Shown: positions 53,796-61,564 of the stretch, piece after piece | Layout of the letters: every line of letters starts with the position of its first letter | Position numbering within the stretch: the first letter of the stretch is position 1 | Origin: a virus | DNA length: 64,000 bases | IMG/VR virus record: IMGVR_UViG_3300010389_000007 | Coordinates: 20,835-84,834 of that record | Reading direction: 5' to 3' (one strand) | Position numbers and translations under genes: made by a program | Notes under the pieces: generated by a model | What the model saw: only the letters and a program-made list of their open reading frames with translations | Database searches by the model: none | Told to the model about the DNA's origin: nothing

Positions 53796-54566
53796 ATGTC
53801 ATACTTCAGAAACTTTTCAGACTTCTTATACCAGTCTCCCCTATCATCAAGAACATCATCTTCTGATTATATCAGAGTAAAAAATATATTTCGTAGAGCA
53901 AAGATCAGAGATGATATCTTCCAAGCAGCAGTAGCATTTGATAAGTATCAAATTGTTGGTGAGGAAAGACCTGATCAAATTGCAGAAAAGATTTATGGAA
54001 GTCCTCAATATGATTGGGTAGTTTTACTTTCAAATAATATTATTAACTTAAGAGAAGAATGGCCTCTTTCTGACAGTGAATTTAATAACTACATTGCAAC
54101 TAAGTATACAGCAGATGAGTTAGGTGAAGTCCATCATTATGAAACAGTTCAGCATCTTGATACCAGGGGAAAAATGATTGTACCTGCTGGAAAAATTGTT
54201 GACTCAGACTTTAGTGTAACTTATTTTGATTATGAAGTGGAGCAGCAGAATGTATTAAGTGTTCCATACACATTTGATTCAAGTACAACCACATTTGATT
54301 CTACCACTGTAAGATTTGATATGGAAGAACAGATTGAAACTATTCAGGGAACTGCATATACAATTAATCCAGTTAAAGCAATCAGTGTTTATGATCATGA
54401 AATTGCTAGAAATGAAGAGAAGAGAAACATTTATGTTCTGAAGAGAAGATATCTCCAGACAATCATTGATGACTTTGAAGATATTATGAACTATGGATTC
54501 TCTTCTCAGTATGTAGATAGGACAACAAAAAGGGGAGACAACTTAAGAGTCATCTCCCCAAGGTAA
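53796..54566 (+). CDS. gp53: gp53-like baseplate wedge protein (256 aa)
   Basis: YFRNFSDFLYQSPLSSRTSS and RPDQIAEKIYGSPQYDWVVL are typical of T4 gp53 (baseplate wedge). The gene is convergent with gp32; the hairpin at 54526-54560 that ends gp32 transcripts lies within the last codons of gp53, so the same DNA serves coding and termination. Confidence 0.83.
   Translation: MSYFRNFSDFLYQSPLSSRTSSSDYIRVKNIFRRAKIRDDIFQAAVAFDKYQIVGEERPDQIAEKIYGSPQYDWVVLLSNNIINLREEWPLSDSEFNNYIATKYTADELGEVHHYETVQHLDTRGKMIVPAGKIVDSDFSVTYFDYEVEQQNVLSVPYTFDSSTTTFDSTTVRFDMEEQIETIQGTAYTINPVKAISVYDHEIARNEEKRNIYVLKRRYLQTIIDDFEDIMNYGFSSQYVDRTTKRGDNLRVISPR
54526..54560 (-). terminator. gp32 terminator embedded in gp53
   Basis: On the minus strand GGGGAGA and TCTCCCC pair with a 14-nt loop and are followed by TTTTTG. 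The stem lies in the last ~13 codons of gp53. It is placed just after the gp32 stop, consistent with ending gp32 transcription. Confidence 0.72.
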
Positions 54567-55490
54567 TCATTCTTCTGCCAGTCTCTGGAAGTAACTCAGA
54601 GCATCATCTTCATCTTCATCAGAAGAGGATGAACTTGCCTGATAGCTGGTCCCACCATACTTTCCCTCAGAAACTTCTTCCCTAGAAGGAACAGGACCAC
54701 GATCCTCTTCTTCATCTTCAAAGGATTCATCAACCTTGGGTGCAGCTTTCTGACCAAGGACAGACTTCAGACGATTATCAAGTTGTTCATAGGACTTGAA
54801 CTTGTCTGCATTAACAAAGTCCTCAAGAGAGTATGCTTTCTTCCAGATTCCCTCTAGAACATCATCATCAAAGTCACCAAGAGTAGAGGTTGATTCAAAC
54901 TCAGAACTATCATAGTTCCAATAACCAGCAACCTTCTTGATCTTCACCTTGAAGTTTGCACCATTCCAAAAATCAAAGGGATCAATTGGAGTCTCATCAT
55001 CAAACTCAGGTTGCATAGCAGCAGAGATCTTGTCAAAGATCTTCTTGCCATACTTGAACAGGAATACTTTACCCTCATTCTCAGGGTGTGCTTTATCACT
55101 CACAACATAGATGTTGGAGTAGTAAGAGAGTTTACGCTTCCTTTGACGTACAATCTCTTGGTTTGCTTTGCTACCAGTGTTCCACAACTCACGGTTTGCT
55201 TCACACACTGGGCAACTCTGACCAACAGTGGTCAGACAGTTATCAATAAACCATCCACCATTTCCTTGGAAGGCATGAGTATAAACTTTTGCCCAAGGAA
55301 GCTCCTCATTAGCAGGAGCAGGGAGGAAACGAATAACTGCAAATCCATTGCCTGCTTTATCTACTTCAGGTTTCCAGATGCGCTCATCAGCACCACCTGA
55401 ACCTGAGGTATTCATCTTCTCCACTTCTTGAACCAGTTTAGAAGTCAGAGAACCAAGCTTGGATTTCTTTTTAAGGTCTGCAAAAGACAT
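54567..55490 (-). CDS. gp32: gp32-like single-stranded DNA-binding protein (307 aa)
   Basis: The sequence has a short basic N-terminus (MSFADLKKKSKLGSLTSK), a core with GWFIDNCLTTVGQSCPVCEA providing zinc cysteines (C-x8-C-x2-C), and an acidic C-terminus (SSSSSDEDEDDALSYFQ). This is the T4 gp32 layout. It coats single-stranded DNA in replication and recombination. Two promoters lie upstream: sigma70-like at 55547-55575 and a late octamer at 55578-55585. Confidence 0.9.
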   Translation of the reverse strand: MSFADLKKKSKLGSLTSKLVQEVEKMNTSGSGGADERIWKPEVDKAGNGFAVIRFLPAPANEELPWAKVYTHAFQGNGGWFIDNCLTTVGQSCPVCEANRELWNTGSKANQEIVRQRKRKLSYYSNIYVVSDKAHPENEGKVFLFKYGKKIFDKISAAMQPEFDDETPIDPFDFWNGANFKVKIKKVAGYWNYDSSEFESTSTLGDFDDDVLEGIWKKAYSLEDFVNADKFKSYEQLDNRLKSVLGQKAAPKVDESFEDEEEDRGPVPSREEVSEGKYGGTSYQASSSSSDEDEDDALSYFQRLAEE

Positions 55491-55546
55491 TAGATTACCT
55501 CGGATTGAAAGGATTGTTTGGATTGGATCTGATTGATCACAGGACT

Positions 55547-55575
55547 ATCATACCCTGAGGAGACAGTCCTGTCAA
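55547..55575 (-). promoter_or_regulatory. Sigma70-like promoter for gp32
   Basis: TTGACA (55575-55570), 17 nt, TATGAT (55552-55547) on the minus strand. Both hexamers are strong, so gp32 could be transcribed by the host enzyme early. Confidence 0.75.
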
Positions 55576-55577
55576 GG

Positions 55578-55585
55578 TATTTATC
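55578..55585 (-). promoter_or_regulatory. T4-like late promoter GATAAATA for gp32
   Basis: Lies 88 nt upstream of the gp32 ATG and 3 nt upstream of the sigma70-like -35, giving a tandem early plus late arrangement. Confidence 0.5.
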
Positions 55586-55916
55586 TTTCTCTTATTGCAG
55601 TTTTCCTGAGACCATCAACTGTAGCCTTCATGGTTTTGAATACCTCATGGATGTCAGGGGTATCACCAAACCCTAGTAGTTGAGCAGAGTCTCTCATCTG
55701 CTGCTTCATTTGGAGTGCCTCTGGATCATCAGACAAGCAGAGTCTGGTGTAGATAATCTCCTGCTTCTCCAAAAGTTTCTCTAGCAAATCAATGTGTGCT
55801 AGTTTTTCTGCAGTTGTCATTGCAAAGAAAGCAGGCAACTCCTTAACAATCTGTCTCTGAATTTCAGAGATAGATTTCATATCTTCTTTAACCATGTCTG
55901 AATCAAAAAAAGACAT
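55581..55916 (-). CDS. DUF1825-like cyanobacterial-type protein (111 aa)
   Basis: MSFFDSDMVKEDMKSISEIQ and a helical ELLEKLLEKQEIIYTRLCLS segment resemble DUF1825, a small helical family otherwise found mainly in cyanobacteria. Its presence supports a cyanobacterial host. The biochemical function is not known. It lies upstream of gp32 in the replication block. Confidence 0.7.
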   Translation of the reverse strand: MSFFDSDMVKEDMKSISEIQRQIVKELPAFFAMTTAEKLAHIDLLEKLLEKQEIIYTRLCLSDDPEALQMKQQMRDSAQLLGFGDTPDIHEVFKTMKATVDGLRKTAIRER

Positions 55917-55918
55917 TA

Positions 55919-56512
55919 TTAACCTCCTACAACAGTACTCTTTAAAATTTTTCTGTACTTGAATATATCAATATTTAGAAATGGGGAATATTTCTTGAGT
56001 TTCATAGAGACAGATTCCCAAATAGGATCCAAAAGTTTCTTGTCAAAATTACTCCCGAACAGGAATATTCTATCATAGATCACTAGTGTTTCCATAGAAA
56101 TTTTCCCGCTCAGGAACTTTTTTAAAATGATTGGGTGACCTTTAGTACAATCAAATACATCATCCACTTTGTATTCTGAGAATAATTCCTCAGACTCTTG
56201 TGTAAAAATGTACTGTAGACTTTGCTGTCTCTTGTTCCACTCTTGATAGTAAGTATCCCCTGACCTAATTACACTACCAATCCATAAACTGTTTGGATCA
56301 TCTGCAGCTACAAAATTAGCGATGAAGAAGTTTTTAATTTCCTCATCGCTCTTTTGTCTACTAAGTTTTTCAAACCAGTACTTGTCCTTTCTTTTATTGA
56401 AGGTTGCTACTGATGCCCTAGACTTACCTGCATACTTATGATAATCATACTTCTCTTTACTAAAGTGATTCTTCAGTGCAAGGTATTGCTTGTAAGCATC
56501 AAAGGGTGTCAT
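55919..56512 (-). CDS. gp59: gp59-like helicase loader (197 aa)
   Basis: MTPFDAYKQYLALKNHFSKE, then KRKDKYWFEKLSRQKSDEEI is the T4 gp59 family signature. T4 gp59 loads the gp41 helicase on gp32-coated forks. The gene is adjacent to gp32 and gp33, and its start overlaps the gp33 stop by 4 nt. Confidence 0.82.
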   Translation of the reverse strand: MTPFDAYKQYLALKNHFSKEKYDYHKYAGKSRASVATFNKRKDKYWFEKLSRQKSDEEIKNFFIANFVAADDPNSLWIGSVIRSGDTYYQEWNKRQQSLQYIFTQESEELFSEYKVDDVFDCTKGHPIILKKFLSGKISMETLVIYDRIFLFGSNFDKKLLDPIWESVSMKLKKYSPFLNIDIFKYRKILKSTVVGG

Positions 56513-56766
56513 ATAACAAGTTTTGCTCTAGATGTTCTCTTCAAGAAATTCAAATTAATAGCATCACACTTAAGTTTTTCTTTGAGTGGTTTGCTAACTA
56601 ACTTACCTACAGATTCTACCTCAATATTGTTCTGTTCGCAATAGTAGATGATAGCATCAATGTAGTTCATGTCTTTGTTGACTTTGACAATCTCTTCAAT
56701 GATCTGAGAAAACTTTGCTTGACACAAAAACTTTGATTCTAGTGCAGACTTTAATTTACTTTCCAT
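56509..56766 (-). CDS. gp33: gp33-like late transcription coactivator (85 aa)
   Basis: A short helical protein with FSQIIEEIVKVNKDMNYIDA and a C-terminal LNFLKRTSRAKLVI, in the position and size of T4 gp33. T4 gp33 links the sliding clamp to RNA polymerase at late promoters. This fits the many T4-type late promoters found here. Confidence 0.75.
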   Translation of the reverse strand: MESKLKSALESKFLCQAKFSQIIEEIVKVNKDMNYIDAIIYYCEQNNIEVESVGKLVSKPLKEKLKCDAINLNFLKRTSRAKLVI

Positions 56767-57436
56767 ATTCTTTTAGTTTTGATTCTATAAAATCCTTAAT
56801 GTAATGTGTCAGAAGTTTCATGTACTTGAGTTTATCATACTCCTCATAAACAACGCAATCCCCATCTTCACATGCCATTAGAATAACTAGTTTCTTAACA
56901 GGAATACCAGTGAGTTCATAGAACATGCAAGCATATGCTGCTGCCTGAACAAAATAATGTTCAATCCATTCTCTGGGTTTTGCTTTCTTTGAAGTCTTAA
57001 AGTCTATTACTGATAGTTCACCATTATACTCAGCAATGCAGTCTACTGTACCTGCTATGCCTAACTGCTGACTGTATAATGAAGATTCAAGTGCATAGAT
57101 ATTATTTATCTTTTTTAATTCTGGAGTAATAATTCTAAAAAGATGCTTTGCAATTAAAGACTTCTCAGGAATCAAAGGCATGTTAAGAAGGTAATGCTCA
57201 ACCAGACTGTGGAGATCAGTGCCTCTACTAGTTGCCTGTTTGTTTACCCTATTAGCCTCTTCTTCTCCAACTCTTTTTCTCCAGTCTTCAAAGATATGTT
57301 TATTGTGGTGACTGGTGACAGAAGTAATGGAGACAAGTTTTACTAACTCATCTCCATCAGGGATTTTGTAGTATCTTACACCATCAATAGTCTCCCTATC
57401 TAACTTAGGGAGACTAATATCAACATGATTAAACAT
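56756..57436 (-). CDS. PD-(D/E)XK exonuclease-like protein (226 aa)
   Basis: The motifs GTDLHSLVEHYL, GIAGTVDCIAEYNGE and DFKTSKKAKPREW give the D-x(n)-DxK nuclease core with a Gln-rich helix (FVQAAAYACMF). These resemble RecB-like or MGME1-like single-strand exonucleases of cyanophages. It lies in the replication block and overlaps gp33 by 11 nt. The substrate preference is inferred. Confidence 0.78.
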   Translation of the reverse strand: MFNHVDISLPKLDRETIDGVRYYKIPDGDELVKLVSITSVTSHHNKHIFEDWRKRVGEEEANRVNKQATSRGTDLHSLVEHYLLNMPLIPEKSLIAKHLFRIITPELKKINNIYALESSLYSQQLGIAGTVDCIAEYNGELSVIDFKTSKKAKPREWIEHYFVQAAAYACMFYELTGIPVKKLVILMACEDGDCVVYEEYDKLKYMKLLTHYIKDFIESKLKEYGK

Positions 57437-58194
57437 TAAAAACCTGCTGCCATCTTATTAACAATGTAGGATTTAACTAGACCAGATCTAACAATGTCAT
57501 CAACACCAAATTCAATTGTCTCAAACTCTGGCATTCTTTCAATGATCTTCATGAAATCTAGGATTCCATTTCTCTCATTGGTCTTTGTAAGGTCTGACTG
57601 TCTTGCGTCTCCACAAAACACAATCCTTGAGTTGTCACCAACCCTAGTAATTATACTATCAAGTTCATGAAAGTTCAAGTTTTGACATTCATCAACAATG
57701 ATAATTGAGTTATCAAGAGTAGTACCTCTGATGAAAGAAGTAGACCAGAATGTAACTGTCTCTTGAGATCTTAAGTTGCCATACAGCATTTCAAAGTCTG
57801 CATCTGTTGGCATCTCAAACATGTACTTAACCATGTTCTTGTATGGGATCTGATACAAGGCTGACTTGTCATCATGATCACCAGGCAAGAAACCAATCTC
57901 TCTAGTAGCAACCAGAGATCTTACAATAACAATCTTTTGATATGGGGTGATTTCACTGAGGACATCTCTCAATGCATTGTAAAGTGCAATGAATGTCTTA
58001 CCAGTTCCTGCACAACCATATACAAAAAGATGTTTGTCTGAATTGTATGCTTCAAAAAATTTCTTTTGATTCTCTGAGGCAGGGGTAATATCCAGAAGGA
58101 AGTCTGTATTGATTGGTTTCCTTCTCTTCATTTGCTTTGCAGTCATGCCAATTCCAATTGGCTGATTGTCATTGCTTCTTTTTTTTCTTGCCAT
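57436..58194 (-). CDS. phoH: PhoH-like ATPase (252 aa)
   Basis: Walker A GCAGTGKT (60-67) and Walker B IIIVDE (164-169) with FCGDARQ downstream define a PhoH-type P-loop ATPase, a common marker in marine phages. The N-terminal ~40 residues are basic. The function in phages is unproven; a link to phosphate stress or RNA handling is suggested by the family name only. It is coupled by TAATG overlaps on both sides. Confidence 0.87.
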   Translation of the reverse strand: MARKKRSNDNQPIGIGMTAKQMKRRKPINTDFLLDITPASENQKKFFEAYNSDKHLFVYGCAGTGKTFIALYNALRDVLSEITPYQKIVIVRSLVATREIGFLPGDHDDKSALYQIPYKNMVKYMFEMPTDADFEMLYGNLRSQETVTFWSTSFIRGTTLDNSIIIVDECQNLNFHELDSIITRVGDNSRIVFCGDARQSDLTKTNERNGILDFMKIIERMPEFETIEFGVDDIVRSGLVKSYIVNKMAAGF

Positions 58195-58436
58195 TAGATT
58201 TTCTTTACTCTAGAACCAGGGGCTTTTGATGCTTTATGGAGGACATCATTCCATCCAGGATTTTTGGAGACTAGTTTATTTCTCCAGTCTCCAGTTTCTC
58301 CTGGACTTGCACATCCTTCTGACCAATCCCTTTTCCATTCAGGATTGTCCTTGTACCATTGCTGAATGTCATTGACACTCATTTCAATCTCTTTCTTTTC
58401 CCCAGTATCTACATGAATAATAGGATAAATTGCCAT
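58194..58436 (-). CDS. Small conserved cyanophage protein (80 aa)
   Basis: MAIYPIIHVDTGEKKEIEMS with NPEWKRDWSEGCASPGETGD and WRNKLVSKNPGWNDVLHKAS is a typical small conserved phage protein. The paired Trp-rich motifs are characteristic. I know no function. A late octamer lies 22 nt upstream and the stop is coupled to the PhoH start. Confidence 0.68.
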   Translation of the reverse strand: MAIYPIIHVDTGEKKEIEMSVNDIQQWYKDNPEWKRDWSEGCASPGETGDWRNKLVSKNPGWNDVLHKASKAPGSRVKKI

Positions 58437-58457
58437 ACTTTAAATCAATTATAAAGG

Positions 58458-58465
58458 TATTTATT
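58458..58465 (-). promoter_or_regulatory. Late promoter-like AATAAATA
   Basis: AATAAATACC on the minus strand, 22 nt upstream of the ATG at 58436, at the end of thyX. Confidence 0.58.
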
Positions 58466-59099
58466 ATTCCCAGTCAAGAGCTTCTGCAACTGTAGGGAAT
58501 TGTTGTTTAAAGATTTCCTTACAGGCAAGAGCAATATCCATGTGCTCCTTCTGAGTTCCATGAGCAGAACGAAGATCAATGTAATGAATCCAAGAGCGAC
58601 ATGAACCACTCATGTAGATTCTGGTAGGAGTGCAGAGTGGCAGCACATTACGAGCACACTCCTTTGCTACGCCCAACTCAAGCATTTGTTGGTACAATGC
58701 CATGGATGAACTGAACAGAGTTTGCATTTGCATTTGCAGTTTCTGGACAGTGAAGTCATCAAGATCATCAATAGAGTTTTGACGATTCTTGGTGTCTTGT
58801 CTACGAAGATCAGGTAGAGGAATATCTTTGCTCAGCAGAGAAGAATCTGCATAGCGTTGTGAAAATTCCTGGAAGGTAAAAGACCTATGACGCAAAATCT
58901 GAGCTGCTATTGCACGAGTAGTTTCAATCTCAAGGGTCATGAAACTTTGTTCAAATACAGACCAGTGATTATGCTTCACACAATACTTAAGGAGTCCAGC
59001 AACATTAGGGTTTTCTTGGTTGGCAGGATTACTAACTCTAGCAACATAACCCATGGTCTGTTCAGCATCAGGGGTAATTGAAACTAGTTTAACTGTCAT
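58464..59099 (-). CDS. thyX: ThyX flavin-dependent thymidylate synthase (211 aa)
   Basis: The ThyX signature RHRSFTFQEFSQRY lies at 70-83, and RSAHGTQKEH near the C-terminus gives further conserved residues. The enzyme makes dTMP from dUMP with FAD and folate, raising dTTP for phage replication. Length matches the family. The start overlaps the upstream small gene by 11 nt. Confidence 0.92.
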   Translation of the reverse strand: MTVKLVSITPDAEQTMGYVARVSNPANQENPNVAGLLKYCVKHNHWSVFEQSFMTLEIETTRAIAAQILRHRSFTFQEFSQRYADSSLLSKDIPLPDLRRQDTKNRQNSIDDLDDFTVQKLQMQMQTLFSSSMALYQQMLELGVAKECARNVLPLCTPTRIYMSGSCRSWIHYIDLRSAHGTQKEHMDIALACKEIFKQQFPTVAEALDWE

Positions 59100-59244
59100 T
59101 ACTTTCTCCTTTCATGTGTTTGAATTTAAGTGCTTTTTGGGCAAGTTTTTTTGCCTTCCTCATGTATCTGAGTTCTTCCTCATTATACATCCATGGTTGC
59201 TTCAATGCAATCTTTGACATTCTTACTGTGGTTTTGAAATCCAT
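59089..59244 (-). CDS. Small protein with YMRKAKKLAQ motif (51 aa)
   Basis: The ATG at 59244 (MDFKTTVRMSKIALKQPWMY) is chosen because the longer frame runs into the preceding gene. The motif LRYMRKAKKLAQKAL closely matches DRKYMRTAKKLAQEL in the membrane protein at 3243-3500. The two may be members of one small family. Function unknown. Confidence 0.62.
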   Translation of the reverse strand: MDFKTTVRMSKIALKQPWMYNEEELRYMRKAKKLAQKALKFKHMKGESNDS

Positions 59245-59245
59245 A

Positions 59246-59419
59246 TTAGTCTGGGTATCCATCATCATCAAAACATTCATCATAGTCCACAAAAGGAGTA
59301 ACTCTATCTCCCTTATCCTGTGGAACATATGATTCTACATCTGAATAAACTTCAGACTTTAAACTCTCAACTAATAGTTCTAGATTCTTTACTATTAGTT
59401 TTAACTTTTCTCTTTCCAT
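59246..59419 (-). CDS. Small acidic protein (57 aa)
   Basis: MEREKLKLIVKNLELLVESL gives a coiled-coil-like N-terminal half; the C-terminal half is acidic (DYDECFDDDGYPD). Its stop sits one base before the next start. A terminator lies about 30 nt upstream, so this gene may begin a new transcript. Function unknown. Confidence 0.62.
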   Translation of the reverse strand: MEREKLKLIVKNLELLVESLKSEVYSDVESYVPQDKGDRVTPFVDYDECFDDDGYPD

Positions 59420-59447
59420 ATCCAATACGAAGATACCTAATTCTAGA

Positions 59448-59475
59448 TAAAAAAAAGGGGGATGTCAATCCCCCT
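59448..59475 (-). terminator. Rho-independent terminator
   Basis: On the minus strand GGGGGAT-TGAC-ATCCCCC (7-bp stem, tetraloop) is followed by TTTTTTTT. It lies at the end of the small gene cluster at 59465-59882. Confidence 0.85.
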
Positions 59476-59620
59476 CAAAGTTAAAAAGTTTTTCAAACCA
59501 TTCATCTAAATGAATTATATAGCATGACCAATATTTACATCCTCTGTATGTTAATTGATAACACGCAGGAGGTCTGTTATCTTTATCCATATCATCATAG
59601 TGATATGTGTAATGCTCCAT
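59465..59620 (-). CDS. Small protein with Tyr-rich core (51 aa)
   Basis: The ATG at 59620 (MEHYTYHYDDMDKDNRPPAC) has AAAGGTGA upstream; the longer frame is less likely. The middle YQLTYRGCKYWSCYIIHLDE carries a YRG motif like the neighbour at 59736-59882. The terminator lies over its last codons. Function unknown. Confidence 0.6.
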   Translation of the reverse strand: MEHYTYHYDDMDKDNRPPACYQLTYRGCKYWSCYIIHLDEWFEKLFNFEGD

Positions 59621-59739
59621 TACTTCACCTTTGCTGGACAGTGACCTGCCATACAAAGTTGTGCATTGTGAAGTTTAGTTTCCTTAACTTGCTTTGCCTT
59701 GATGACAGAAAGCCAGTTAGATGCAACTACTTTCTTCAT
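59620..59739 (-). CDS. Very small basic protein (39 aa)
   Basis: MKKVVASNWLSVIKAKQVKE is a basic start; QLCMAGHCPAKVK ends the frame with a C-x5-C pair. Start and stop are coupled by TAATG on the minus strand. Function unknown. Confidence 0.55.
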   Translation of the reverse strand: MKKVVASNWLSVIKAKQVKETKLHNAQLCMAGHCPAKVK

Positions 59740-59882
59740 TTGATAACCTCCACTTTTTCTTCATGCTTGCAACCACGATAGGTCTCAAGAATGGTGTGGG
59801 TCTCAACTTCCTTCTTAGCATGGGGATCATAAGAGATACCACGATAAGAAGTATTGTTGCTGTAAAGGTTAAGAAGATTCAT
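59736..59882 (-). CDS. DUF4278-like protein (48 aa)
   Basis: The ATG at 59882 (MNLLNLYSNNTSYRGISYDP) is chosen over the longer frame because it begins after the expected promoter. The repeated YRG elements (SYRGISYD, ETYRGCKH) resemble DUF4278, a small family found mainly in cyanobacteria. It is the first gene of the unit driven by the promoter at 60022-60050. Confidence 0.65.
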   Translation of the reverse strand: MNLLNLYSNNTSYRGISYDPHAKKEVETHTILETYRGCKHEEKVEVIK

Positions 59883-60021
59883 CGTTTTACTCCTAAAGAA
59901 ATGAGATGTGTTAAGATCCCGTTCCTTCAGTCTTTTGCGTTCTCCATTTGCTATTTGCAAATAGAGAATGAACGATCCGTTCCGAGACTTACTTGCGTCC
60001 CATAGGGATGAACGTATGGTC

Positions 60022-60050
60022 ATTATAGACCTAGCAAACTATCTATGCAA
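60022..60050 (-). promoter_or_regulatory. Sigma70-like promoter for the small-gene cluster
   Basis: On the minus strand TTGCAT (60050-60045), 17 nt, TATAAT (60027-60022). The -10 is perfect. A ~135-nt leader with a palindrome (CTATTTGCAAATAG near 59950) follows before the first start codon at 59882. Confidence 0.65.
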
Positions 60051-60086
60051 CTAATTTTGTAAAATGTGATACAATTTTATTATGTT

Positions 60087-60206
60087 TTAATCTTTCTTCT
60101 CTACAAATCCTCTGAAAGTGTTTGTCTGATCCCATACCCAAACAGTTTCCTTACCATCTTTATCAATAACTGAGTAATGAGGTCTAGTCTCTTTGTCTCC
60201 AGTCAT
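60087..60206 (-). CDS. Small hypothetical protein (39 aa)
   Basis: I choose the ATG at 60206 (MTGDKETRPHYSVIDKDGKE); alternatives at 60242 and 60287 lengthen the overlap with the next gene. It ends WDQTNTFRGFVEKKD. No domain recognised. The start remains uncertain. Confidence 0.5.
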   Translation of the reverse strand: MTGDKETRPHYSVIDKDGKETVWVWDQTNTFRGFVEKKD

Positions 60207-60501
60207 CTGGTTTGTCTTGTTTGAACCAATCTGCGATTTCATCAGCACTACCAAATCCTGTTCTGTGATTAGATGGGTCAGGATCACCTAAACCCATCTT
60301 GTTCATAAAATCATCCATGCTTCCTTCTACCATCTCAGGATTAGAAGCTTGTCTCCTTGCCCTATTGAGCATTTCCCTGGCAGATGTATTTGCCTTGCCC
60401 AACTTCTCTGCCCAGATCATATCATCTAACTTTACTTCTTCACCATTCACAATGCACTTGCAAATAAATTCTAATCTGAGCCTATATTTCGTAGACAACA
60501 T
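60184..60501 (-). CDS. Conserved cyanophage protein (105 aa)
   Basis: MLSTKYRLRLEFICKCIVNG with WAEKLGKANTSAREMLNRAR is typical of a conserved cyanophage protein of unknown role; the C-terminal half is acidic and glycine-rich. AAGGAGAG lies before the ATG and a late octamer (60523-60530) is 22 nt upstream. Confidence 0.68.
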   Translation of the reverse strand: MLSTKYRLRLEFICKCIVNGEEVKLDDMIWAEKLGKANTSAREMLNRARRQASNPEMVEGSMDDFMNKMGLGDPDPSNHRTGFGSADEIADWFKQDKPDDWRQRD

Positions 60502-60522
60502 ATTGTCTCTCCTTATATGACC

Positions 60523-60530
60523 TATTTATT
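60523..60530 (-). promoter_or_regulatory. Late promoter-like AATAAATA
   Basis: AATAAATAGG on the minus strand, 22 nt upstream of the ATG at 60501. Confidence 0.6.
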
Positions 60531-60857
60531 TTACCTCTCGATATAACTGAGGGTATGATTATCAGATTTTAATTGATGAATGATAATGTCACACCCAATT
60601 TTTGGATTGGATTCTCCACATGTGAAGATATCCACAGCTGCTTCACCTTTCTCTGGCCAAGTGTGGATGCTAATATGACTTTCAGAAAGAAGACTTATAG
60701 CAGTTACTCCTTGTGGATCAAACTTGTATGAAATGGTTTCTAAAACTTTTGCTCCACTTGATTCAGCAGCAATCTCTAAAAGATCTCTGAGAAAAGTTTC
60801 ATTATTTAAACAATCAAAATCACAACCATAAAGGTTTAGCAAATAGTGTTTTCCCAT
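60531..60857 (-). CDS. speD: SpeD S-adenosylmethionine decarboxylase (108 aa)
   Basis: The autocleavage site is visible as LLSESHISIHTWPE: Glu59-Ser60 is the expected cut, generating a pyruvoyl group from Ser60. The length fits prokaryotic SpeD. It makes decarboxylated AdoMet for spermidine synthesis and is a known cyanophage auxiliary gene. The next gene starts 1 nt away in the same orientation. Confidence 0.9.
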   Translation of the reverse strand: MGKHYLLNLYGCDFDCLNNETFLRDLLEIAAESSGAKVLETISYKFDPQGVTAISLLSESHISIHTWPEKGEAAVDIFTCGESNPKIGCDIIIHQLKSDNHTLSYIER

Positions 60858-60858
60858 T

Positions 60859-61107
60859 TCACTTCTTCTTTTTTTGATTTGGATTAGACCAAACTTTAGG
60901 GTTTGCTCTCCCCTCAGATTGAGTCATTCTAATTAAGTCTTCCCTATAGTTGTCCCAGTAGTAATCAAAAATTTCTACTCTTTTAGATGCCACAACAATA
61001 TCAAAATGTGTCATACCATCTTGAAGATATTCAACTAGGTATGCAGTATGTGGCAGAGTTCTATCATCTGCCAATGATGGATCACAATCTCTATAAATGA
61101 TTTTCAC
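60859..61107 (-). CDS. Hypothetical protein (82 aa)
   Basis: MKIIYRDCDPSLADDRTLPH begins a compact protein that ends in a poly-lysine tail (NPNQKKKK). It lies next to speD. No domain recognised. Confidence 0.62.
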   Translation of the reverse strand: MKIIYRDCDPSLADDRTLPHTAYLVEYLQDGMTHFDIVVASKRVEIFDYYWDNYREDLIRMTQSEGRANPKVWSNPNQKKKK

Positions 61108-61111
61108 AATT

Positions 61112-61546
61112 TTAATTAAATACTAAATTTGGGAATGCATCCTGAACAACTGCTTTTGTAATCTTATATCTTTTGTGAAGTTGCTTGTCCTTCATGTGAC
61201 ACAATAGTTCTGCTTCAGATGCATGAAGAGACTCCAGGAGTTGGATAAACATCATCTCCTTCTTCATCTTTGTGGTGTTAGTGACACCTTTAACAAAGTG
61301 ATTAAACTTTCTCCATTCATGAATCAGCTTAGAGTGCTCAGTTCCAACTGGGGCATCATTAGCTGTGTATGGAACTTCTCCATCTGGAAGATCAGATTGG
61401 ACTCTTGAATCAAAGTTCCAAGTGAGAACTGCTCTTAGAGCAGGACTGTCATAGTGTCTTAAAATTGTAATCTTTTCATCTCTATTCTTTGCATTAGAGA
61501 CTCTTTGAATAACTTCAGACACCAGTTGATCTGGTGGCAATTTCAT
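61112..61546 (-). CDS. DUF6433-like conserved protein (144 aa)
   Basis: The helical sequence LPPDQLVSEVIQRVSNAKNR, then HEWRKFNHFVKGVTNTTKMK and HASEAELLCHMKDKQLHKRY is typical of a conserved cyanophage family (DUF6433-like). Function unknown; it lies 4 nt from the next gene. Confidence 0.68.
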   Translation of the reverse strand: MKLPPDQLVSEVIQRVSNAKNRDEKITILRHYDSPALRAVLTWNFDSRVQSDLPDGEVPYTANDAPVGTEHSKLIHEWRKFNHFVKGVTNTTKMKKEMMFIQLLESLHASEAELLCHMKDKQLHKRYKITKAVVQDAFPNLVFN

Positions 61547-61564
61547 AAATCATTCTCCATTTAA

